In this document: piece after piece, positions 8,162-16,725 of the stretch | How positions within the stretch are numbered: position 1 is the stretch's first letter | How the letters are laid out: the number at the start of each line of letters is the position of its first letter | NCBI GenBank assembly: GCA_963849065.1 | Contig: CAWKFM010000005.1 | Coordinates: forward strand, 1,116,001-1,180,000 | Source of the DNA: TOLSYN sp963849065 | GTDB lineage: Bacteria; Acidobacteriota; Terriglobia; Terriglobales; Acidobacteriaceae | DNA: 64,000 bases | Reading direction: 5' to 3' | Notes under the pieces: generated by a model | Databases searched by the model: none | What the model was told of the DNA's origin: nothing | The model's input: the letters and a program-made list of their open reading frames with translations, nothing else | Program-made: the position numbers and the translations under genes

Positions 8162-8425
8162 TGCACAGGGGGGAGCTTTGACGGAATGCCGCTACTTCAT
8201 CCCACCATGTGCGATATGCAACCCAGAAAATGCAAGCGCACATCGTAGAAACGGGCCGAAATATGGCATTAAGTGCAGGGCAATTCGCAAAACTGGGGCA
8301 CGCTCGTGGATTGCAAGTCGACGGGTGGGCCAGACATAAACACGCGGTACGCAAGCACCGCGAATGACAACGCCGGTACGGTTGCGCAGGCTGCGATCGT
8401 GACTGGCCGCAACAGGGTAGGAGTG

Positions 8426-8980
8426 ATGAACCACGCAACTATAATCGCCGTCACCGTGGCGGTGCTTGTCCTGGTCGCGTTTGCGGGCTTTGTCTTCACG
8501 CGGCGCCGCCGGACGCAAACGCTAAGAGGCCGCTTCGGCAGGGAGTATGACCGAACCGTGGCACAGCATGGCGGGACCCTCCGCGCCGAAAACGAGCTGG
8601 AGCAGCGCGAAAAGCGCGTGAGACGAATGGAGATCGTTCCCCTCATGCCTTCCGCTCGCAGCCGCTACACTGAGCTTTGGGCGGATGTACAACATCATTT
8701 CGTGGACGATCCCAGGGCAGCAGTAACCTCCGCGGACGATCTGGTTACGGACGTAATGACAGCTCGGGGTTATCCGTCGGGAGAGTTCGAACAGCGCGCC
8801 GCCGATATCTCGGTGGATCATGCCAGGGTAGTGGAAGACTACCGCACCGCCCATCGCATTGCACAGCGCAACCGGCGCGACGAGGCGAGCACCGAAGACT
8901 TGCGCCAGGCGATGGTGCTATATCGGGGTCTATTTCAAGAACTGCTCGGTGTGGAACCCGAGCAAAGGGAGGTTGCCTGA
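8426..8980 (+). CDS. Membrane-anchored protein, paralogue of its downstream neighbour
   Basis: 184 residues from ATG 8426. A single membrane segment spans residues 5-24, followed by RRRR, predicting the C-terminal part in the cytosol. The cytosolic part ends with a block (roughly residues 85-178) alignable with the next protein: a W/FVDDPR element, an AD-LV element, and STEDLRQA with an aromatic/LL tail. I do not recognise the function. The open frame continues upstream to 8273. The AGGAG before 8426 is rather close (two bases), so the start is uncertain. It overlaps the next gene in TGATG. Confidence 0.65.
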   Translation: MNHATIIAVTVAVLVLVAFAGFVFTRRRRTQTLRGRFGREYDRTVAQHGGTLRAENELEQREKRVRRMEIVPLMPSARSRYTELWADVQHHFVDDPRAAVTSADDLVTDVMTARGYPSGEFEQRAADISVDHARVVEDYRTAHRIAQRNRRDEASTEDLRQAMVLYRGLFQELLGVEPEQREVA

Positions 8981-9435
8981 TGGAACCGATTCGCAACGAA
9001 AAACTTAGAACCTCCGATTTGGCCGGGCGAACCCCAGCGGAGGAGCGGGATGAACCGATTTTATCGGATGACCAACGTGTCCAGGATCTGAGAAACACAC
9101 TCGCCGGTCGTCCGCAACTTATCTCTCGGGAGACCGGAGCCAAGCCCCGCGAATCGGCGGAAAAATCGGAACCTCTGTTTCCCCAGGGTGAGTTGCAGGA
9201 GATGCGTTCGCGATGGAGCGCCATTCAGACCGGCTTTGTCGATGAGCCGAGACAGACGGTGGAACAGGCCGATAACCTCGTCGCCTCGGCGATCCAGCAA
9301 CTGGCAGACCGCTTTGCCCGCGAACGCTCCCGCCTCGAGGAGCAGTGGGGCCGGGGCGATAATGTGTCAACTGAGGACCTGCGCCAGGCGCTGCGGCAAT
9401 ATCGCGCGTTCTTTGACCGCTTGTTAGCTGCATAA
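8980..9435 (+). CDS. Soluble paralogue of the preceding protein, unknown function
   Basis: 151 residues, no membrane segment. The first 60 residues are charged and probably disordered. The C-terminal half carries RWSAIQTGFVDEPRQTVEQA, then LADRFARERSRLEEQW and STEDLRQALRQYRAFFDRLL, matching the upstream protein in order. ATG 8980 shares one base with the upstream TGA and has a strong AGGGAGG ribosome site (8965-8973). The conserved block looks like a helical domain. I recall similar conserved unknowns in acidobacteria but cannot name a family. Confidence 0.7.
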   Translation: MEPIRNEKLRTSDLAGRTPAEERDEPILSDDQRVQDLRNTLAGRPQLISRETGAKPRESAEKSEPLFPQGELQEMRSRWSAIQTGFVDEPRQTVEQADNLVASAIQQLADRFARERSRLEEQWGRGDNVSTEDLRQALRQYRAFFDRLLAA

Positions 9436-9487
9436 GGCTGAAGCGCAAGCAAGAATCGGATCGGAGGCTGAAGTATTTGTGAGTTTA

Positions 9488-9518
9488 AGGGGAAGCAGTC
9501 GCTTCCCCTCTTATTTTT
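9488..9518. terminator. Bidirectional intrinsic terminator between convergent genes
   Basis: AGGGGAAGC (9488-9496), loop AGTC, then GCTTCCCCT (9501-9509), followed by CTTATTTTT. Perfect 9-bp stem, placed between the plus-strand gene ending at 9435 and the minus-strand gene ending at 9523. Confidence 0.85.
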
Positions 9519-9522
9519 CCCG

Positions 9523-10059
9523 CTACTTGCGCGCCAGCGACTGCGCATAGGCCGCGCAGTCCGAGCAAAACGTCTGCTCCTTCAGGTCGATCCACTCCAC
9601 CGCGTGCGAGCTGGACATGACGCAGCGGTAGTCATGGCAATGGTGCAGCTCGAGCGTGTGCCCCAGTTCATGCACGGATTCAATCAGCAACCGCCGCGCC
9701 AGCAGGTTCATATCCGCAGGCAAGCCGTAGAACTCCTGCCGCAGCCGGGCATAGGACACCACCGAGCACTTGCCGCCCACCTGCGCCTCGCCAAAGACGA
9801 AGGTCAAAATCGGAATGTAGAGATCGACCGGGGTCACGCCCAGCACCCGCCAGGTCTTCCAATTCGCATACTGCTGCATTCGCGCCAGCAGCTCGCTGGA
9901 GTGGTACTGGCCTCGTTCGGAGTGAAAGGCGAACTCCGGCCGCAATGGAGGGCTCAGCACCTCGCAGCGGATTTGAAAGGCCTCGGAAAGCTCCGAGCGC
10001 AACCAATCGAGCAGCGGTTCATGCGGCCCGCCGATCGGCAACAACTGTAAAACCTTCAT
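9523..10059 (-). CDS. Archaemetzincin-like zinc metalloprotease
   Basis: 178 residues with the archaemetzincin zinc signature. HELGH spans residues 130-134 (His130, Glu131, His134), the third His is His140, and the four structural cysteines are Cys141, Cys146, Cys165 and Cys168 in HHCHDYRCVM and FCSDC. The Met-turn residue is Met148. No signal peptide is present, so it is probably cytosolic. Peptidase substrates of bacterial members are unknown. The start overlaps the end of the sigma-54 response-regulator gene by 4 bp, making it the last gene of the operon with the HybAB-like module. Confidence 0.88.
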   Translation of the reverse strand: MKVLQLLPIGGPHEPLLDWLRSELSEAFQIRCEVLSPPLRPEFAFHSERGQYHSSELLARMQQYANWKTWRVLGVTPVDLYIPILTFVFGEAQVGGKCSVVSYARLRQEFYGLPADMNLLARRLLIESVHELGHTLELHHCHDYRCVMSSSHAVEWIDLKEQTFCSDCAAYAQSLARK

Positions 10060-11435
10060 CGGTTCTCAGGTACCGCGGCCAGAGCTTGTTTGCTCCACCC
10101 GTACTTCTTCAGTTTATGGTGCAAGGTTACACGGTCAATGTCCAGAATTTCAGCGGCCCGCGTCTGGTTGCCGCCGCACTCATCTAACACGCGCAGGATG
10201 TGCGTCTTCTCGATGTCCTCCAGCGAGCGCGCATCGGCCAGCGGCGAGGCCGTGGTGGCGTGGGGCTGGATGGTGAAGTCGCGCTCACGCAGCTCGGGCT
10301 CCTGCGAAACCACCATGGCGCGCTCCACAGCGTTCTCCAACTCGCGGATGTTGCCCGGCCAGTGGTACTGCTGCAGCAGGTCCATCGCCCGCGGGTTCAC
10401 CCGCAAAATCCTTTTGTTCATCTCGCGCGAGAACTTGCGCACAAAGTGGTCCACCAGCATGGGAATATCGTCGCGCCGTTCGCGCAGCGGCGGCAGCTCA
10501 ATGCGGAAGACGTTCAGCCGGTAATAAAGATCGGGCCGGAAGCGGCCCTCGTCGATGGCCTGCTCCAGCGGCTTGTTGGTGGCGGCCACACAGCGAAAAT
10601 CCACCTTGATGGGCGTATTGCCGCCGACGCGCACAATCTCGCGCTCCTGCAGCACGCGCAGCATGTCGGTCTGGGTGCGCAGGCTGATGTCGCCGATCTC
10701 GTCCAGGAAAACAGTGCCGCCCTCGGCCACCTCGAACTTTCCCTTCTTGCGATACTGCGCGCCGGTGAATGCGCCTTTCTCGTGTCCGAACAGCTCGCTC
10801 TCCAGCAGCGTCTCGGTCAGTGCTCCGCAGTGGATGGCCACCAACGGATGGTAGCGCCGCGGGCTGGCAAAGTGGACGGCCCGCGCGACCAGTTCCTTGC
10901 CCGTGCCGCTCTCGCCGGTAATCAGAACGGTGGCGTCCGTCGGCCCCACGGTTTCAATCGCCTCCAAAACCTTTCGCATCGCCGCGCTCTGGCCTACCAT
11001 GCTCTCGGGGCGCACCACCTCGTCCACGGTCTCGCGCAGGCGCACGTTTTCCTCCCGCGCCTGCCGGTGAGAGAGCGCGTTCGAGATGAGATGCGCAATC
11101 TCGTCCGGATCCAGCGGCTTGGTCACATAGTCGTAGGCGCCGTTCTTCAGCGCCGCCACCGCTGTCTCCACCGAGGCGTAGCCGGTCATCATGATGCAGA
11201 TCAGCGATGGATCGAGCTCGTGAATTCTCCGCTGCAGCTCAATGCCGTCGGTGCCGCGCATCTTGATGTCCATCAGCGCAATGTCCCAGGGATGCTCGGC
11301 CAGGCGCGACAGTGCCTCGCTGGCGTTTTCCGCGGTGCCCACTTCGTAGCCCTCTTCGCGAAACCATTTGTTCAGCGAATCGCGCACGCTCAACTCGTCA
11401 TCCACGATCAACAGACGGCCCTTGTTTTCGCTCAC
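10056..11435 (-). CDS. Sigma-54-dependent response regulator (NtrC/AtoC type)
   Basis: 459 residues: receiver domain (about 1-120) with the phospho-Asp in ALMDIKMRGTDG, AAA+ domain (about 145-380) with Walker A GESGTGKE and the sigma-54 contact loop GAFTGA, and a Fis-type helix-turn-helix at the C-terminus (NQTRAAEILDIDRVTLHHKL). It activates sigma-54 promoters when phosphorylated. The cognate kinase is almost certainly the heme-type sensor kinase that ends 34 bp upstream. It is translationally coupled to the archaemetzincin gene. The target promoter is not evident; the nearest sigma-54-like sequence has the wrong spacing. Confidence 0.93.
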   Translation of the reverse strand: MSENKGRLLIVDDELSVRDSLNKWFREEGYEVGTAENASEALSRLAEHPWDIALMDIKMRGTDGIELQRRIHELDPSLICIMMTGYASVETAVAALKNGAYDYVTKPLDPDEIAHLISNALSHRQAREENVRLRETVDEVVRPESMVGQSAAMRKVLEAIETVGPTDATVLITGESGTGKELVARAVHFASPRRYHPLVAIHCGALTETLLESELFGHEKGAFTGAQYRKKGKFEVAEGGTVFLDEIGDISLRTQTDMLRVLQEREIVRVGGNTPIKVDFRCVAATNKPLEQAIDEGRFRPDLYYRLNVFRIELPPLRERRDDIPMLVDHFVRKFSREMNKRILRVNPRAMDLLQQYHWPGNIRELENAVERAMVVSQEPELRERDFTIQPHATTASPLADARSLEDIEKTHILRVLDECGGNQTRAAEILDIDRVTLHHKLKKYGWSKQALAAVPENR

Positions 11436-11469
11436 TGTTCCCGCTCCTGCGTTCTAATGCTTCACTGGT

Positions 11470-13110
11470 TCAACTCACCGACGTAGCCGCTGCCTGCGTC
11501 TGCTCTCCCTGTCCGGCGCGCAGCGGCAGAATAATCCGGAAGGTGGTTCCCACGCCCAGCTCCGAGGACACCTCGATGTGGCCCCCGTGGCGTTCCACGA
11601 TTCCCTTGGAGACGGCTAATCCCAGTCCGACTCCCTTGCCCACTTCCTTGGTCGTAGTGAAAGGATCGAAGATCCGCGGAAGAATCTCCGGCGGAATCCC
11701 AACCCCGTCGTCGCGCACCTGCAACTCGATCTGTTCGTCCGGCAACGTGCGGGTCGAGACCCACAGATTTCCTCCGTGCGGCATGGCGTCGATGGCGTTG
11801 ATGACCAGCGCCAGCGCCACCTGCTCGATCTGCGCCGCGTCGCACTGCAGCGGAGGAAGGTTCTGCTCAAGATCCACGTTGAGCATGATGGAGCCGATCT
11901 CCGCCTTATGTTCAGTAAGCCGGATGGTTCGCGCCACCACCGCGTTCAGATCGAACAGGCTCAGGTTAATGGGCGAGGTGCGCGAGAACGACAGCAGGTT
12001 ATGCAATAACTCGCCGCAGCGCTTGCTCTCCGAAGCAATCAAATCCAGGGATTCAATCGCCTCCTTTTGCTGTTCCTCGTTTTTTATGCCGCGCGCAATC
12101 CACTTCTTCAGCAATCTCGCATAGGTCAATATCCCGGCGAGCGGATTGTTGATCTCATGCGCCACCACGGCCGACATTTTGCCGACGGCGACCATCCGTT
12201 CCACCTGCAGCATCTGCTGCTGGTTCTGCTGCAGTTCGCTGGTTTTCTGCTCTACCCGGTGCTCCAGCGTATGTGCCCAGCTGGTGATCTCGCGCTGTGC
12301 CGCCTGGAGCTGACTGCTCATGCTGTTGAAGGCCGCGGCCAGCGCTCCCAACTCGTCGGCGGACTCGACTGGAATCTGATATCCCAACTCGCCTTCGGCC
12401 AGGTGTTGGGTTCCCTCGCGCAACCGCTTGAGCGGAGTGTGCAGCACGTTGTGAATCGCCACCCACACCAGCAGCGCGATGCAGGCACCGCCGCCCAGGG
12501 CCAGCAGCACGACCCAGAGCGTGCTTTGCGCCAAGCTCGCATCCTCTCGCTTCAGCGATAGCCCGGTGTCCAGCACTCCCAGGATGCGCTGCGACGCTGG
12601 ATGCGCATGGCAGGCGGCGTTGGAGCACTCCGGCTTGTTCAGGATGGGCGCAATCACGGCCAGCACCCGATGCGAGCCGTCCGCATTTTGTCCCTCGTAA
12701 ATCCGGAAGCGCTTCTGTAGCGATGGAGCCTCGCTTCCCCGGTGACATTCTATGCACTGCGTGCTATCGCGGCGGATCAGGTTTCCCGCCTCGTGCGGGT
12801 CGCTGGAAAATGCCACCCGCCCGTTATGGTCGATGATGCGGATCTGCTCGACCTCGCTGTGGTGTCCGATGCCGTCGATGGCCTCATACAGTCCCTGCCG
12901 GTCATTGGCCAGCATCGAGCGATAGGTGTTGTCGCGGACAAAATCGCTGATTTCGATCGCCTGCTCCAGCGAGACCTGTTCCAGGTCATGCCGGTGCAGG
13001 CGGATATTGATGTATCCCAGCACGGCGCTGCCGCATGCCAGGCAACCCAGCAGCAGAACCAGCAGCTTGGTGCTGACATGCTTCACGCGCGACATGGTTT
13101 GCTGGAACAT
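11470..13110 (-). CDS. Sensor histidine kinase with periplasmic c-type-heme motifs
   Basis: 546 residues. A first membrane segment (about 14-34) is followed by a periplasmic sensor with CIECH (119-123), a canonical CxxCH heme site, and CSNAACH (162-168), a CxxxxCH variant. The second membrane segment is near 195-220, then HAMP, HisKA (VVAHEINNPL), and an ATPase domain with DDGVGIPPE and GLGLAVSKG. Covalent heme suggests redox, oxygen or NO sensing at the membrane, an inference from the motifs. It sits between hybB-like and the sigma-54 regulator in one operon, so it probably senses the state served by that respiratory module. Confidence 0.9.
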   Translation of the reverse strand: MFQQTMSRVKHVSTKLLVLLLGCLACGSAVLGYINIRLHRHDLEQVSLEQAIEISDFVRDNTYRSMLANDRQGLYEAIDGIGHHSEVEQIRIIDHNGRVAFSSDPHEAGNLIRRDSTQCIECHRGSEAPSLQKRFRIYEGQNADGSHRVLAVIAPILNKPECSNAACHAHPASQRILGVLDTGLSLKREDASLAQSTLWVVLLALGGGACIALLVWVAIHNVLHTPLKRLREGTQHLAEGELGYQIPVESADELGALAAAFNSMSSQLQAAQREITSWAHTLEHRVEQKTSELQQNQQQMLQVERMVAVGKMSAVVAHEINNPLAGILTYARLLKKWIARGIKNEEQQKEAIESLDLIASESKRCGELLHNLLSFSRTSPINLSLFDLNAVVARTIRLTEHKAEIGSIMLNVDLEQNLPPLQCDAAQIEQVALALVINAIDAMPHGGNLWVSTRTLPDEQIELQVRDDGVGIPPEILPRIFDPFTTTKEVGKGVGLGLAVSKGIVERHGGHIEVSSELGVGTTFRIILPLRAGQGEQTQAAATSVS

Positions 13111-13185
13111 AGCTTTCCTGAAAAACGCATTTCCCGTTGAATCGCGGGAGGCCGGCCGCTGTGCCGACGCTCCCGCGCATCGGCG

Positions 13186-14358
13186 TTAGTGCACCAGCTC
13201 CGGCTCCGGCATCTTCTCCGCTTGCAGGTTCGGCACGGCCACGGGGAACGTGTGATGCGCCTCCTCGAAGATCGGCAGATACTTCACCGCCATGGCGAAG
13301 ATGAAGAATCCCAGCGCGACGATCATCGCTGTGATGCTGGCTTCGGTCCACTTGGGAATGTAGTGAACACCCGTCGAGCCTTCCATGCTGGTAAGGCCCA
13401 CGTTCAGGCGGTTGGTGACGAATCCCAGCAGACAGATGCAGGAGGCCAGGTACAGCCCGTTGCCGGTCAGGCGAATCCGCTTGAACGAGAGAAGGGTCAA
13501 CGGAATGACCAGCGCCATCAGCAACTCCGCCCACAGGAAGTAGGCTTCATAGCTGGGATGGAAGATGTTGGCCAGCTGCCCGCGATGCAAGTAGTCTTCA
13601 AAGCGCAGCAGCGCGTAAACCCAGAGCGTTACATACAGCGCCCCGCCCAGTTCCACGATGATCGACAGTTCCAGGGACCGTCCAAAAGCCCGCGAACTCA
13701 GCGTGGATTCGAAGATGGTCATCGCCAGGCCCACGGCAATTGCCGAAATAAAGAAGAAGAACGGCTGCGCCGGGGTGTACCAGAACGGATGCATCTTCTC
13801 CGGGAAGATAAGGTACAGCGAACCGAGCGAAGACTGGTGCAGCGTGGAGAGCAGGATGCCCAGGATCACAAGCGGAATCATGGCCTTCCGCACGATCTTC
13901 AGCGGCTTCACCAGGTTGAAGCGTTCAAACGCGGCGGCCGAGAATTCGCATGCCAGCACCGTGGTATAGGTCATCACGCACATGCCGACCTCGAACATCA
14001 CCGAGTGCGGATTCATATAGATCAACTGGTGCCAGATGAACCACGGACGGCCCAGATCGACCAGCAGACCGCAGATGAACAGCACATAGCCCAGGAACGC
14101 GGTGAGCACCACGGGCCGGGTAATCGCGTGCAGCCGCTCGATGTCCAACAGATAGACAACGCCGGTGATCACGAACGCGCCTGCCGCCAGCATGACGCCG
14201 CATAGGCAGTCGAAGCCGATCCAGATGCCCCACGGAAATTTGTCGCTCAGGTTGGAGACCGCGCCGATGCCGCGGAAGTACCGTACATACAGCGAGTACA
14301 GTCCATTGAGCATGAGCAGGATGAAAACGACCTTCCAGAAAGTCAGTTTGAATTTCAC
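13186..14358 (-). CDS. NrfD/HybB-type polytopic quinone-linked membrane subunit
   Basis: 390 residues of largely hydrophobic sequence, about ten membrane segments, of the NrfD/PsrC/HybB type that passes electrons between an iron-sulfur subunit and the quinone pool. The start is GTG at 14358: AAGGAGG lies six bases before it, and its GTGA overlaps the stop of the ferredoxin gene. A longer frame to 14460 lacks protein character. The C-terminus is cytosolic and charged. No catalytic subunit is encoded beside it, so the partner oxidoreductase must be elsewhere. It shares an operon with the ferredoxin, kinase and regulator. Confidence 0.88.
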   Translation of the reverse strand: MKFKLTFWKVVFILLMLNGLYSLYVRYFRGIGAVSNLSDKFPWGIWIGFDCLCGVMLAAGAFVITGVVYLLDIERLHAITRPVVLTAFLGYVLFICGLLVDLGRPWFIWHQLIYMNPHSVMFEVGMCVMTYTTVLACEFSAAAFERFNLVKPLKIVRKAMIPLVILGILLSTLHQSSLGSLYLIFPEKMHPFWYTPAQPFFFFISAIAVGLAMTIFESTLSSRAFGRSLELSIIVELGGALYVTLWVYALLRFEDYLHRGQLANIFHPSYEAYFLWAELLMALVIPLTLLSFKRIRLTGNGLYLASCICLLGFVTNRLNVGLTSMEGSTGVHYIPKWTEASITAMIVALGFFIFAMAVKYLPIFEEAHHTFPVAVPNLQAEKMPEPELVH

Positions 14359-15134
14359 TTCGTGCCTCCTTGCTCGCTGCCATGTTCCATGGCTTCGGCC
14401 ATAGCAACTTCTTCGCGGCGATGGGAGATCCAATAGACGCCGCCCAGCACCAGAGCCCACAGCGGAACAAAATCAGGGATCTTGGAGAGAATGCGGAAGG
14501 TGTAATCCGGCATCGGGGTGGTGCCCAGCCGTTCCGGCGTTGGCAAGCCGAACGATTCCACCGGCACCGAGGAGAGCAGCAGCACCGAGGTTCCGCCCAC
14601 TTCATTCAGTCCATAAATGTGAGGATAGTAGTTATCGGGATTCTGCCGCAGCCGGTCCTTCGCTTCCGCCACCAGCGCGTCGCGGTCGCCAAACTTGGTT
14701 GCGCCCACGGGGCAAATCTCGGCGCAGGCGGTTGGCCGCCCGTCCGCCACCCGGTCGGGACACATGATGCACTTGCGCACTGCCGGGTTCAGCTTTCCCC
14801 ACTGGTATTTGGGTTGACCGAACGCACAGGCCACCATGCAATAGCGGCAGCCAATGCACTTGAACTCGTCGTACACCACCGGGCCGTCCTTCGTCTTGTG
14901 CAAGGCACCGACGGGACAGGCCGAAGCGCATGCGGGCTCCTCACAATGCATGCAGAGCCTGCGCATGTATTTGTTATCGTTATTGGCGAGCACCACGGTG
15001 AACTTGTGCTCCGACTGAACTTCTTCCGCCGCAATCTTGTCGTCATACGGCAGATCGTTCTGCTTGGCACATGCACCCTCGCACTGTTTGCAGTCAATGC
15101 ATAAAGTAGCGTCGTAAAGAATAGCCTTGCTCAT
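14355..15134 (-). CDS. HybA/DmsB-type four-cluster ferredoxin subunit with membrane anchor
   Basis: 259 residues with four cysteine groups for four [4Fe-4S] clusters: CIDCKQCEGAC at the N-terminus, CMHCEEPACASACPVG, CIGCRYCMVACAFG and CIMCPDR...CAEICPVG. A single hydrophobic segment near the C-terminus (FVPLWALVLGGVYW) would anchor it, as in HybA. ATG 15134 is preferred over 15191 because GGAGA precedes it and the cluster domain starts at once. There is no Tat signal in the N-terminus, so the side of the membrane is uncertain. It transfers electrons to the NrfD-like subunit, with which it overlaps by 4 bp. Confidence 0.9.
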   Translation of the reverse strand: MSKAILYDATLCIDCKQCEGACAKQNDLPYDDKIAAEEVQSEHKFTVVLANNDNKYMRRLCMHCEEPACASACPVGALHKTKDGPVVYDEFKCIGCRYCMVACAFGQPKYQWGKLNPAVRKCIMCPDRVADGRPTACAEICPVGATKFGDRDALVAEAKDRLRQNPDNYYPHIYGLNEVGGTSVLLLSSVPVESFGLPTPERLGTTPMPDYTFRILSKIPDFVPLWALVLGGVYWISHRREEVAMAEAMEHGSEQGGTK

Positions 15135-15589
15135 AAGGAATCTCCGCACCGCTAGCGGCTGGCATTTCATGTCAGTCGGATTTCGATTCACATGGCGTGG
15201 GAGTCGGGCGGGAATGCAGCAGACGTAGCCGGTAACCTTGAATCAGCTTCAGGATTACCTCACGCAGGCCAGCGGATGGTCCCGCTGGGGACGAGCGTGC
15301 AGTGGCTCCGGGCTTGCAAACTTCGCCGGATTTCCCACATCGCACCTAACTTGCCGCCGGGATACCCTCCGGCGTCATGCTCTTCCTGGCCTGACAAATC
15401 AGCGGCGAGGACACCTTGCGCCCCGCCCCAATCGAAGTAAATCCGCCGGAGTCTAAGGCTCCGGACCTGCTTTCCTGGTCCTGAAATTTCTCCAGGCCAC
15501 GAAAGCTGAATCTTGCATCGCCTCACCGGAGCAACTCGCCTCCGGCATTGCCGTGCGCACAAACAATGATTCCAGCAAAGAATTGCCAC
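15135..15589 (-). other. Long untranslated leader or control region before the HybAB-like operon
   Basis: No gene-like frame is visible on either strand between the ferredoxin start and the Crp-type dyad. On the minus strand there are small hairpins, for example around CCGGAGCC...GACTCCGG (about 15451-15472). If the operon starts beside the Crp dyad, its leader would be over 400 nt. No known riboswitch was recognised. The remaining 15606-15872 also shows no gene. Confidence 0.35.
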
Positions 15590-15605
15590 CGTGACCTGCA
15601 TCACA
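15590..15605. promoter_or_regulatory. Crp-type operator upstream of the HybAB-like operon
   Basis: CGTGA-CCTGCA-TCACA, 9 of 10 consensus positions of TGTGA-N6-TCACA. The half-sites are identical to those of the dyad before the crp-like gene at 16726-16741. It lies about 455 bp upstream of the ferredoxin start, reading towards it on the minus strand. Confidence 0.6.
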
Positions 15606-15872
15606 TCGTCGCGTGCGCTGGGGATGCCCGCAAAGTGCGCCGCTGCTGCAATGTGCAACACCGCATCGCGAAAAGTCGCGACAGTGTTGAAGAAATCAGC
15701 AGGTGCCCCGGCCGGTCCCTGCAAAGATTCTGTGCAGTCGAAAACTTCCCACAACGGGAAAGTTCTGCGATTTATTGAAAATAGTTGCGAATCAGGGTTG
15801 CGAATCAACGTCGCGTACAGCGCGCCATCGGCATGGAGCGCGAGCCTTGTCCGCTCGCGTCCGGAGACGACA

Positions 15873-16646
15873 TCAGGCGCCCACCAGGCGCTCCAGCGCC
15901 GGCTTGTTGCGGATCATCAGCGTCGAACCTTTCAGCACCGCAATCTGTTTCTTGCGGAAATCGGCCAGCGTGCGGGTCACCGTCTCTCGCGAGGTGCCGA
16001 TGATCTGCGCAATCTCCTCGTGGGTCAGGGCCACCTTGATGCGCATGCCCGCCTCGTCGGCGCCCTCGCCGTGCGACCACTCCAGCAGCAATCGCGCCAG
16101 CCGCTCCGGCGCCGAATGCGACAGCCCGAGCGAGCGGATCTGCTGGTACGCCGACTGGCAGTCCCGGCTCAGGTGCTGAGCGGCCTTCAGGCAGGCATCG
16201 CCGTGGGTTTGCAGGAATCGTAAAAAATCCTCGCGCTTGATGAAGTTCAGCTGGCAGGGCTGGCCTGATTCCGCGGTGATCTCGTAGGGAGTGTTGGAGA
16301 CCGTGGCATGCAGGCCCAGCACCTCGCCCGGCTGCACGATCTTCAGAATCAGGGTCTTGCCGTCACTGGAGGTGGTGGACAGCTTGACCCGTCCCTTGCA
16401 CAGCATATAAATTCCGCGCGGCGCCTGTCCTTCTACAAACAGCACTGCCCCGGCCGGATAGGCAGCAGTAAACTTGATCTTTTCAAACGCTTCGAGCGCA
16501 GTCTTGGGGAGTCCGCAAAAGAAGCTGTCATTGCGCAGCTTGCAGTACAGGCAGTTATCAACCAGTTCCAAACCGTATGGCGAACCCAACACGCCCTCCC
16601 AAGTCCTTGTATAACCTCGGAGGCCAGCTTCGCCTCCCTGCAACAC
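15873..16646 (-). CDS. Crp/Fnr-family transcription regulator with N-terminal cysteines
   Basis: 257 residues: cyclic-nucleotide-binding fold (about 55-165) and a winged HTH at the C-terminus with recognition helix SRETVTRTLADF, close to that of E. coli Crp. A cysteine set near the N-terminus (C-x2-C-x8-C in CLYCKLRNDSFFC) recalls Fnr-like iron-sulfur regulators, so it may sense redox rather than cAMP. The Crp-like recognition helix agrees with the TGTGA-type dyads found in front of this gene and of the HybAB-like operon. The N-terminal 30 residues are of uncertain reality; a later start is possible. Confidence 0.87.
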   Translation of the reverse strand: MLQGGEAGLRGYTRTWEGVLGSPYGLELVDNCLYCKLRNDSFFCGLPKTALEAFEKIKFTAAYPAGAVLFVEGQAPRGIYMLCKGRVKLSTTSSDGKTLILKIVQPGEVLGLHATVSNTPYEITAESGQPCQLNFIKREDFLRFLQTHGDACLKAAQHLSRDCQSAYQQIRSLGLSHSAPERLARLLLEWSHGEGADEAGMRIKVALTHEEIAQIIGTSRETVTRTLADFRKKQIAVLKGSTLMIRNKPALERLVGA

Positions 16647-16725
16647 AACGCCGCACCCTTGCGCCGGATACCTGCGTCTAGCTTCCCAGCCCTGCCCGTT
16701 GGTGGCTGCTCGCAGATACCCTTGA

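Noticed and set aside
10200..11486. A 428-codon plus-strand frame opposite the sigma-54 regulator
   Set aside because: Antisense shadow of a strongly conserved gene; no protein features.
15574..15588. Sigma-54-like promoter on the minus strand (TGGCA...TTGCT)
   Set aside because: GG and GC are 9 bases apart instead of the strict 10.
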